A stretch of 64,000 bases of DNA, from assembly GCA_027625915.1 (NCBI GenBank), contig JANTQA010000032.1, positions 14,710,001-14,774,000 on the forward strand. The letters are read 5' to 3'. The position numbers were made by a program, and so were the translations under genes. Below are positions 44,385 to 55,600 of this stretch, piece by piece; within the stretch, counting starts at the first letter, position 1; every line of letters starts with the position of its first letter. This DNA comes from Anaeramoeba flamelloides (taxonomy: Eukaryota; Metamonada; Anaeramoebidae). Under the pieces are notes generated by a model. That model was not told the origin of the DNA and ran no database searches. It saw only the letters and a program-made list of their open reading frames with translations.

Positions 44385-45130
44385 AAAAATTTATCTATTT
44401 TTTTCATAGGAAGTACATACCCATAAAAAATGATCAATATTTTCTATTATTTCCTTTGTTTCATATGTTAAACCTAAAGGGTAAATTATTTTTTTGATTT
44501 TTAATAGATTACTTCATAGTATAATTTCAAACAAGAGGTAAATAGGTATGGATTATAAAATTGTTGATTCATAATTTAAATATTATCATAGTTTAATATA
44601 ATGAAATTGATTATTTATTATTATTAAATATGTTTTTATGGTGATTCAAGTAGATTTTCTAGTGTCATATATTGACATAGAGTGCCAAGATTACCCAAAA
44701 TTTAAATAATTGTATAAAATCTTTTTTTTTTTTTTTTTCTTAGAAATTCGGGTAAACTTAATAAAATATCTTATTTTGCAGAGTCATAATTAACGTTAAT
44801 TATATTTATAAATTTCTTTTGTAAGGAGTTAAAATTTCTGATACCTAATGAAATTTATACTATATTCGTAGAAGAAGTTGCATTACTTCTTCAAGATAAG
44901 ATAGTATTTAATTTTTAATTTCTTTTTAAAATTTGATTTTTTTTTCTATTTATTGAAAATACCATCTTTTCAAATTTAAATTCTATTTTGTGAATAAGAA
45001 ATAGATAATTTCTATTTGTTTTATCCCTTTCAGTAATACATTTCTTTATCCAAAAATTTTGTCTATTTAGAATTACTCTTTTAATATTAAAAAATCTAAT
45101 ATGTATGTTAATTGGCATAATAATAAAGGT
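44385..45130 (-). mobile_element. Second decayed LINE fragment
   Basis: Near 44480-44390 the - strand reads PLGLTYETKEIIENIDHFLW VCTSYEKNR, which lines up with ENINHFIWYCERYKFIR of the fragment at 35640-36070. Upstream at about 45118-44915 it reads …FFNIKRVILNRQNFWIKKCI…, with stops between. It is a dead remnant of the C-terminal part of a LINE reverse transcriptase; exact limits are uncertain. Confidence 0.4.
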
Positions 45131-46735
45131 TGAATTTATCTAATAGAAAATTAATTCGCTTATAAATCCTACCTTCTGAAATCATTACTTATTGGTTTTG
45201 TAATTATATTAATGGTGATAATATTTGTAAAAATCATTAATTTTAGCAATTTTTTGTTTATTTCTATAATATTTGAAATTTTAATTTGTTAAAATTAGTA
45301 AAAAACATATATATATATATATATTATAGAATAGAAAGTAAATATATTGTTTGAGAAAAAAAGTGAGATATGAAAAAACAAATTGTTATTTTTTGAATGA
45401 TATTGTAAAAACAATAACTTGAAATAGGGGTTTTATATTCTGTGTGTGTGATTTTTTTTTGATCAATGAACATTTTCATAGTAGTGGAGAAAAAAGACAA
45501 AAAAAATATAATCAAATTTAATTGCAAATAAAAATATAATCTAGTGTTCAATGATTTTAATTTTAAATTTGATTTGATATTAGATAAATTAATGAATATT
45601 AAATTAAATCTTGATTGAAACAAAACGTGGAAAAGTCAGGATATGATATAAAACCCTGATTTCATATATGTAAAATGTCCTTTTTTATTTATTTATTAAT
45701 TAATTTATTTATTTATTTATTAATTTAGAGAAAAGGTGTAATTAAAGAAAATTGAATCATTTAAAAAAAGAGAAGAAGAAAATTATATATATATATATAA
45801 GTTCCATCCAAAAAATGTGGGGCAAAAAAATATCCATCAATATAAGAATAAATTCTTTATTCAGTTATTAAACTCAAAACTTTAGACAAAAAAAAAACGA
45901 AGCCATTAATAATAATAAAACTCTTGATTAAAATTTGTGTTTATTGATTAAAGTTCGAAGAATAAAAAAAAAAAAATAAAAAAAAAAAATGCCCCTAATT
46001 TTTGGAAAAATATCCAAAATTAGTAATGTATATTTAACAATCTTTAGTTCGATCTTTTTTTCAATTTTTTTTTTGATAATGTGTAAAATCATACTTCAAT
46101 ATATTTTTTGATTTGATCTTTAGATTTTTTGTTTTTCATTTGATCATTAACTTTTTTTTTTTCCCATTAACTTTTTTTTTGTTTTTTTTTTTTTTTTTTT
46201 GTAAAACATTTAAAAAAAGCAAACTGAATGAAAAAAAAAAAAAAAAAAAACCTTTTTATTTTTTCTTTTTTTTTTGTTTATCTCACCTCTTTAATTGAAG
46301 TGTACAACTGTTCTGAGCAATTTTTCCACCAAAGTCCATCGAAGTCAACTCAATTTTTTTAGAATCAAAAGAATTTTTGGTTGATTTCTTATCACATCTC
46401 TTCTGAACTTTGTTAAATTTTGGACAATAAAAATAACAAAGTAAAAATGAAAAAAATGAAGAATTCGAAAAAATAATGAAATGAGAAATTTGACTCTATT
46501 ATTTTTCAAAATTAAAAATTTTGCAAAAATAATTTTAATTCAAAAAAAAATATTTAGAATCCATTAATAAAACTTCAAAATACAAGAAATTAAGTATGAT
46601 ATGTTAAAAAACATATTATTGTTATACATTTTGTATAATTGAATTAATATTAAGAAATAATTATTGAAATAAAAAAAGCCCTATATGATTGGAAATAGCT
46701 TATATATATTACTATGATTTTCATGACAAAAATAA
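45131..46735. other. AT-rich spacer without a supported gene
   Basis: Holds (TA)n microsatellites (45307-45325 and 45784-45800), an ATTT-rich run near 45683-45728 and several poly(A)/poly(T) runs. The phrase GGAAGTT…/TCCATCCAAAAAATGTGGG near 45805 is not recognised. No gene. Confidence 0.4.
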
Positions 46736-46737
46736 AA

Positions 46738-46872
46738 ACTATCCAGTGTCATTAAGTTTTCCAGTATTTGAAAGAATTGGGTAAAAGACTTGATTTCACT
46801 GAATTCTTTCGAATTCTGGAAAACCAAGACACGTCCCCAGAATACATAGGAGTAGTAAAAACTGAATAGAAA
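46738..46872. repeat. Hairpin repeat related to the 14146 element
   Basis: CAGTGTCATTAAGTTTTCCA GTATTTGAAAGAATT … GAATTCTTTCGAATTCTGGA AAACC forms a hairpin. It is followed by AAGACACGTCCCCAGAATAC, as at 35225 onward. Same family as 14146-14325. Confidence 0.6.
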
Positions 46873-47317
46873 GATTCTTTGCTCCATTTTTTACCATTGA
46901 ACTTTTATTATTACTGTTATTTTCCAATTAATAAATGAAAATTTTTATTTCAATTTCTAAATGAATATTCATTATAACTGTTACAATCAAATTAGCAGAG
47001 TAAAAATTTCGTATTAGAGTTAACTAAGGAAGTTTATGTTGTTGTTTAAAAATATCATTTCCAAACGATCTTGTAAAGATCTTTGGATTTTCTTCGACTT
47101 ATAAACTAGAAAAAAATTTTGGGATGCGAACTAAATATTTTCATTTTTTAATTGGAAAATAATAGTATTATTATTTATATTCTTTTTAAAAATGAAACTT
47201 GAATTTTTTGTATCATTAAAAGTTTGTATTTACTTTTTTTTGAATTGAATTTGGATTACATTATTTTTTTATTGTTTGTTTTTTTTTTTTGAAATTAAAA
47301 ATTTAGAATTAAATATC

Positions 47318-47443
47318 TTAAAATAAAGAATTTTGCAATTTAAAATTGTAAGTTGTTGCTGATTTTTTTATCACTGCTTCAAAATTTCTTTTTGGTGTTC
47401 TTTCTCTAAGTGTTGGTTTTGTTATTAAAGTTTTTATTGTTCG
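47318..47443 (-). CDS. Possible terminal exon of an unrecognised gene
   Basis: After TATTTCAG the - strand is open for 41 codons to TAA at 47318, reading RTIKTLITKPTLRERTPKRN then FEAVIKKSATTYNFKLQNSLF. Composition is protein-like and basic. No partner exon or family is found. Confidence 0.3.
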   Translation of the reverse strand, partial: RTIKTLITKPTLRERTPKRNFEAVIKKSATTYNFKLQNSLF

Positions 47444-47944
47444 CTGAAATATATGAAAAAAAAAAAAAAAATGTAAAAAATAATTAAACATCTCGGAAAA
47501 AAAGATCTACAATTTTTTATTGTAAAGATTTGTAGGGTCTCAAGATAAAATGTAAAATCAATTAAAAGAGTGGGGATGGGGGGGGGGGGACTTTTAAGAA
47601 TAATTCATCATATTATTAGTATCCAAACAGGCAAACCCAATATAGATCACCTTTTTAATCGAAATCCAATAAATGGTTTTGGAGATCTCAAAAATAGTCA
47701 ATTTTTTCAATAAATGTTTAATAAAGAGATCTCTCATATAAAATCCAGACCATAAGGTAGTTCAAGGGAATTTTTTTTTGTTAAATCTCCCTTTTCTCTT
47801 AAATCTTTTATTTTTTCGTTTATTAATAATATTGTCAAAATAACGATTGCCAAAAAGATTTATCTTTGTTTCAAAATACGGTAGTCATTATAAAGCGTAA
47901 AAAAAAGTTAATGTGTGTTTTAAAATAATAAGCTTGTTTTTTTT

Positions 47945-48795
47945 GTTATAGAAGACCTATACATAAACCAATCAAAGAAACTGGACAAAAAAGCCTAAAA
48001 AATATGGTATTGGTTTCCTAAAGTTCTATTATTTAAAAATAAATTATAAAAATGAAGGATCAAATTGCAAAATTTAGCTTAAAAAATTGATCTAATTTTT
48101 CAGAAAATTTTTATCTTGAAAAAAATTAAAAAAATTCAAAAAAATTGAGATTATTCTGAAAAATTTTCAACTATTTGCCTGAATAATTTAAATTTTACTA
48201 AAAATAACCAGACCTCTACTTTCAAAATTGATTTGAACTTAGGTATACTAGTTGGTAGTAGATTGAATGTTGCCTTGGTACAAGAAGAAAAAACAGTTCA
48301 GGATTATATTTTGAAACAATAATTATAGTCTTTGTGCACGCATTATTTTGAACACTGTAAAAAGAGTATTGTTTAGTTATAGAAGACCTAAACATTAACC
48401 GGTTAAAGAAACTAGCAATAAATTCTAATTAAATATAGTACTAATTTCTTAAAGTTCTATTATTTAAAATCAAATTATAAAAATTAAGGATCAAATTGGA
48501 AAATTCTTCTTCAAAAAATACAGAAAATACTTGTTAACATGTATTCGAAAAAAACAAAAAAAATTCAAAAAACAAATGTGAAAAACTACAAAAAATTTTG
48601 AACAAATTGCTTTCCTAATTTAAAATTTACTTAAAAAATCAAGTGGCTAACCTTCAAAATTGATTTTAACTTAGGTATACTACTTGGTAGTGAATTGGAT
48701 GTTGCCTTGGAACAAGAAGAAATAAAAGCTCAAATTTCATTTTGAAACACTGATTATTGTCATTGGTAACGCATTATTTTGATAACTAAGATCTT
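47945..48795 (+). repeat. Tandem duplication, unit about 431 bp
   Basis: Two head-to-tail units start at GTTATAGAAGACCTA (47945 and 48376). They share, in order, AAAGTTCTATTATTTAAAA, AAGGATCAAATTG, CTTCAAAATTGATTTnAACT TAGGTATACTA, GTTGCCTTGG and CGCATTATTTTGA. They are moderately diverged, so the duplication is old. A third relative is at 15130-15365. No coding role seen. Confidence 0.7.
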
Positions 48796-49608
48796 CCCTT
48801 GAATTTTCTATTAATGTTCCCAATTCAAAGTCTTATTGAACTTTTTTTCCCTGTTTCACTTTTTTTTCTGAACGATAATTTAAACTTATTGCCCTTAAAA
48901 AAAAGATATTAAAGACTTTTGGAAAACAGAAAAGTTTAAGAATTGGTGTTTATAACAACAGAAATTCGATTAATTTTGACATGTGACAATCTAGCTTTGT
49001 AAATAGATCCATAAAATTTCAAATAAAAATTATCTTTTTAAGTACAAACTTCATTCAATATAATTTTTTTTTCTTTCTTTTCAAGCAGAATTTTAAAAAG
49101 AGGATCATAATTTGTAAATATAATTAATCAAAAATAAATCTTTTCAAATTCCAAAAGAAAATGAAAAATTTCTTCGATCTTGAGTACAACAAAGTACTAA
49201 TTGATATTTACAATATTTAGGTTCTTAAAAATGAAATGTTCTTTCTCTAATATAAAATTTTTTTTCATAATCCCTTTCTCAAAACAGTAACTCAAATCGT
49301 GGTCTTATCGTAACAGCTAACTGATATTTTGTTCGTTTTAGTTTTTGAGATTGTTATAAAACTGTCAACCAAATACCTGTTTGTTTATTAAATAGAATTT
49401 TGTAAAAAAAAATTAAAACATTTTCTTGTCAAGTGTTTGGAATTCACAAAGTGCCAACGGTGAAAAGATTTTTTTTCTTTTTACCCAAATAAAGCTTTCC
49501 AATTTGAAATTTAACTATTCGACAATCGTTTAAATTTTAAAAATAAAAAATCATTTTTTGCAAAAGAATTCTAAGATTTCTTCAAAAAAGTTTTTAATTT
49601 CAGACACA
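48796..49608. other. Upstream region of the ARF GEF gene
   Basis: AT-rich sequence without a supported gene, expected to hold the promoter of the gene starting at 49609. No distinct promoter element is recognised. Confidence 0.35.
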
Positions 49609-52600
49609 ATGACAAATGAGAAAGGTTAGACTTTTTTTTTTAAAATATTTTTCTTCTTCTGTTGAAATTTTCCAAAAAATAGATCAACATCAAACTAAAC
49701 AAATCTTTAAATACAATAGACGTTTTAGAACTCTACCTTAAAGATCTTCAAATAAAATTAAGGGACATAAGGGTTACAAACCTTTTAAAAACAACAAGCA
49801 TTGGGGTACGGAAAAAAACAACCAAAAAAAAAATAAAAAAAATAAAAAAAATAAAAAAAAGGCTTTTTGTTAGCAGATCGGTATCTGACATAAATAACAC
49901 ACAATACCAAGACTTAAGAAGGAACAATTTTACTTGTATCACAAGCGAAAATAGCGTTTATGATGACTCAGAAATCATCAAATTTGAAGTCCAAAAAGAA
50001 AATTTCAATATGAAGAATAATAAGCAACCAACCAAGCACGAGACAGACAACCAATTAGTAAACGAACACTCCGAATCAAAAGTTCGAGAGTGGGCCGCCA
50101 AAAATCTCAAAACAGACAACCCAAAAGTAATAGCTCAAGAACTAATTCGGGACACCACTCTTAATAAACAAGCTATTGGGGATTTTTTAGGAAGTGGGTA
50201 AGTACACTAATTTTTTTCAAAACACTTCTTTTTTTTTTTTTTTTCTTAGTATTTGGATTTGGTTGCTCTTCTCACTTTTACTCTACCGTTATTTTCAAAA
50301 TGCAAAAACGCGAATAATGGACAAAGCACCACAAATATGTTTTATTTAAATTGTTCAACCCTTTAATTGGTACTTTTTATAGCTTTTGACTTTCCACTTT
50401 TCAAAAGCTCAAAAACTTTTATTTTTTGATCCTCCTTTTAATTTTGGATGAAAAACTTTTTAACTGGAATACCAAAAAAAGTGCCCAAGAACAAAAAAAT
50501 GTTTTTTTTTAATCACCCTATATCTTCTCAAAGAAGTGTAATATGATCAAAAAATTCTAATTTCGCTAATAATTCATTTTATTTACCTGTCAAATTTTAA
50601 TTTTATTATTTCGTAATTCAAACACTTGGTGAGAGAGGAGGGAATTAACAATAACGATCAATTGTTAACCAAATCTTTTTGTTTTAGCTCTTACAGGAAA
50701 AAAGAGAAATTCGTTTTTATAATATTCGACTCCAGAAGATCGTTCAAAAATAACTTTTTCTCGTAAAACCATTACTTTTCCTTTCGTAAAAATTTCCAAA
50801 TTCCAGTAACTTCTTTAATTTGATTTTTAAAAAAGAAAATGTCAAAAAGAACGCACCAAACGAATTCTTCAGATACATTACAAAAGCCATCACATTTTAT
50901 TTTGGTTAATGCTTATATGATCTTGTGTCCACAGATTATAATATTTATTTTTTTGGAAAACATGGGATTTTTTTTTGATTTTGTTTTGAGTTCTGTTGTA
51001 AATATCCACTTACCACAGCATATAAACGAAGAATAGTTTTGGTTTTTCGAAAAAATATTGAATTTGACTAGGTTATTAGTGCATTGGCACTAATGATTCA
51101 TTTATCCATCGTTTTTGTATTTTTATTCGTTCCAAAAAGATAATCTTGGATATTCTTGATTTTAATCTATATTATTTCCTATTTTATAACTAATCAATTC
51201 TTTATACATTTTTCTTTTTAAATTTCTTGATTTTATAGCACCGAATTATCCCAGAATGTATATACAACAATTATACATACAATAGGATTGAAAGATAAAT
51301 CAATTGTTGATTTATTAAGAGAACTTTTCAAATTGTTCAAGTTTCCATTAAGTGCTGAAAGGGTTGATCACATTATTGAAATATTTACTCAAGAATATTG
51401 CAAATTAAATAATAATTTTAAAAATTCTCCTGGTAACTATTTCTCTCTCTCTTTTTTTTTTTTTTAATTAAGGGTATTGAAAAAAATACCTGACATGAAT
51501 ATAACCCAGGACAAGATTTTTTTCAATAGTATATTTTTAACTTTTAAAAAATTTTGATTTAATTCATTTGTAATCTCATGATACCAAAAATGATCTAAAA
51601 TTGATACTATTTTTAAAGGAAACTTTTTTTCAACCAAAATTAAATTTAGTTGAAAATCAATTGAATTTTTTAATGAAATTTAATGAATCGTCATGGAAAT
51701 AGTCTCACAATAGAAGTTGCCAGCAAATTCCATGGGAAATTTTTTTATTAAAGTTTTAAGGAATTAACTAAAAACTGTTGTAATATAAATGAAAAATATA
51801 TGAAAAATGAATGAAAATTTCTTGAAATTTCAAAGGAGATATTTATTTGTTGATTGTTTCGTGTAAGAAAAAAAAAAAAACACCACTAAAAAAATAGGGG
51901 AAAAAGAAAAGAAAAAAGATAGTAATAGAAATATAACAATAACAAAATTTTTAAATGTAATCACCAAAAGGTCTTCTAAAGCCATTGCTTCCCAAAAGTT
52001 TTGCTTCTTGAACTAACCTCAAATTTAAATAAATGATCTTTCGATGATTATTTTATATTGTATATTAGGCTAACAGCACTTTTTTATTTTAAGATATTTT
52101 TTTTGGAGTTGTGAGAAGAAGAATATATAAAAAACAAAAACTAATTTGAAAAAAGAAAAAAAAAAGAAAAAGAAAAAAGAAAAAAAAAAAACAAAAGCAA
52201 ACTCAAAAGATCTTAAATTAAGCCAAAGTTCTATTACTGATTTATTGTAAGCCCAAACAAAAAAAAATCACAAAAATAGCAAGTAAAAAAATAAAAAAAT
52301 GAAAGTCTTTAAATTTTTTTTTATAAGCTAATAGAAAATAGAATAAAATTTTGGATAAAAACGAATGATTTGTATTAATTGTAAACATAACTGATTATTA
52401 AAAGTAATTTTTATAATTAATAAACAGAACCGCTTTTTGACACAATGATTAAACTGCTTTATTGAGAGTGTTAATTTATTTAAAGCTCTCCAATTGCACT
52501 TGAATTGTTTGAAAAGGTGATAAAAATCTAATGAATATTTCCAAGAATTGTGGTGGTAATTATATTGAATTTTCATTGAAAAAATGATTTAATGATTAGA

Positions 52601-55600
52601 TTAATCTACAATTTAAGAATTTTTTGGGGAACTATTTTATCAAAATTCAACAAAGGAAATTTAAAGAAAATATTATCAAATATTATTTAAATTTCAACGC
52701 CAATTTTTTTTTTATGAAATTAATTGAAAATTCAATAATTTCATAGATATTTGTACCCGTGTGATTTAATTTTTTTATCATGATTCAAGATTAATTATTT
52801 TTTAAATCTATTTTTTTTTTTTTTGAATTTGAAAAATGGTTTTAGATTTAGTTTTTCAAAATCATTTTTTTGTTTTCCATTTTGTTTTCATTTAAAAAAA
52901 GAAATTTGTTTTTTTTTTTGTCAATTATTTTATGGACGAGTAATATTTAATTGAAAAAAAAAATGAGTATTTTAAAGAAATTTGTTAGTTTTTGATTGGA
53001 AAATTTAGATTATATCTTTTTTAGAAAAAAATAGCCTAAGGAAACACTTTTTAAATACTTTACAGTGTTCACTAATGTTGTTTAGCGTTTTAAAAGTAAT
53101 ATTCGGGGTGGACCAGTTAAATACATTTTAAAAAAATAATCTTTTAAAGAATTTTTGTTTGTTTTTTTTTTGCTTTGAAATTTTCTACTTTTTTTAATGC
53201 AAAAAAAAACTATTACTTTTTTTCTTAAACATTTGTAATCATTCCTATTTAATTTTTCATAGAAAGTTTTTTAAACATTAAAAATCAATTTTATTCTAAA
53301 AATAAATTTTTGTGATGATAGTATAAAAATATACTTGATTAATGTTGAAATTTATGGTGGTATCACTACCCTTAAAAAAACACATCTAAATAAACCCCAT
53401 TCTTTTTTACATCATTGTCTGAATTAATTCTTAAATAAATTTTATTTTCCGAAAAAAATAAATAAAATAAAAAAAAAAAATTAATACATATTAAAAAAGT
53501 GTATATTCCCTCTTTTATAAATTCCCATTATAAATTCCAATCATAATATTCGTTTGTCCAGTGTATTTGAAAATAGTATTTTTTTTTTTCTATTTTATAA
53601 TTTTGAAAAGTTTTTTTTTTTAATATTTTGCAATCATTTTATAAATATTAATCAAAGTACAATAATAAATTAATAAACAATTTTTTCCCTTCTAAATAAA
53701 TCAATAAAATAAATGTTTTTACTAAAAAAATAAAAAAATAAAAAAAATTATTATATTTTTCAATTATTTATTCATATTATTAAATTATATTAGCTTTAAT
53801 TTATATGCTATGCTTTGAAATATTTTCCTTAAATACAAATTATCATGATTCTGATATCGAAGAAAAAATGAAAAAAGGTGAATTTATTGATGGATTTTAT
53901 AAAAAAACAGAAAAGAACAGTTTACCTGTTGAAATGCTTGAAAATATATATGAAGATGTAATTGAAAATAAAGTTGAATTTATTTTGCAAAATGGAGAAA
54001 CAGAAATTGTAGAATTTACCAATCCAAAAGTTCATGGTTGGTTAATTAAACAAGGTGGGAGAATAAAAACATGGAAAAAAAGATATTTTGTTTTGACAAA
54101 TAATTGTTTGTATTATTATAAAAGCAACGTACAGGTAAGAGTACTTTCTTCTTTTTTTAAACGGGATTTTCTATTATTTTTTTTTTCATTTTTTTTTTCA
54201 TATTTTTAAATCATATTTGCTTTCTATTATTTTATTCCCTAATATTTTAATTTAAAAATCAAAATTAATTTTTACATCATTGTATACATGTGTGTTTGTT
54301 TTTCAAAAAGCAATGGTTGATTATATAGCCAAGAAATTTTTAATTGATTAAAGAGTGGTTTTTAATATTTTTTTGTGTTCTAAACTAAAATTCAAAATTT
54401 TCAGCACAGTTAAAACAGTTAAAAGAAAAACAAAACCTACAATTTCGTTCAATTTGTGATTAATTTTTACTATTTGAAAAATATTTGTATCATTTTTTTG
54501 TTTTGCTGTGTTTTCATTTTTTCCAATTGAAGCTATAGTTTCTATTCAATTAAAAATTTTTTTTTGGATGATTAGTATTTTATTAAAGTTGAGTTCTTCT
54601 AAATAGAAAAAAACACCAAATAAAATTAGTTTGTGGTATCTAACCATTTGGTTGATCAATAATTGTTAAAACAATTTTTACAAATTTACCAATGCATTTT
54701 TTTGATGTTCTCTCTCCAAAAAGTTTGACTAGCCGTTAAATTAGGTTTAAAATGCTTCTAATGAATTTTTGTAGACACTAATGGCTCTTTACTATGTCAT
54801 CCGCTCTTTGAATTGGAAGACACAAATTTAGTCACTTCAAAATTCTCGCTTTAACGGATTAATTGTGTTTTTAAACATTTAACCCTTAACAATAAATCCT
54901 AAATTCTAAAAATTTTTAAAATAGCGTTTTTTTATTTTGATTGGGAAATATTTATTTTTTCTTTTTCGGCTATTTCTAAACCCCAATTCGAAATTTTTAA
55001 CACACCAAAATTCAATTTTTGAAAAAAAAATCTTATTTAAACAAATTCTCGAAGAAATACCAAATTAGAATCATTCACTAATTGAAATGTTAACAATTAT
55101 TTATAAATTACAATACTCACAAGATAAAAAATAAATAATTATCAATACAAATTAATTATTGGCATGTTAAAATTTTTGGAGAGAACAAAACAAAAAAAAT
55201 ACAGTGGTAAATTTGTTTATAAATTCTATTAGGAATATATTTATCGATCAAATGATTAGATACTATTGACTAATTTTATTTGAGTTATTCTATTTTGAAC
55301 AACTCAACTTTAACCAAATATCGTTTCGTTGAAAAAAATATTTTATCGAACGAAACAAGTTAAGTAATTCAAAAAATGAAATGAAAACAAAAAACTAAAA
55401 AAATGAAAAAATGATTTTCATATTTTACAAAAATCAAATTTATTTCCAATTTGAATGAAATTGTATTATTGTGATTGTTGAACCTTTTAAATTGTGTGGA
55501 AAATTTTGAATTTTAGTTTAAATTATAAATAATTGTCAACATTTCAATTATTTAGTAGTTCTAATGTATTAATTCAGATAGAATTTATCGCAGGGGGGTA

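Noticed and set aside
50160-50197. Loss of catalytic Glu at the GDFLGS position of the Sec7 domain
   Set aside because: GDYLGE in cytohesins is not the glutamic finger; the finger is in FRLPGE, which is covered by exon 3 and is reported separately.
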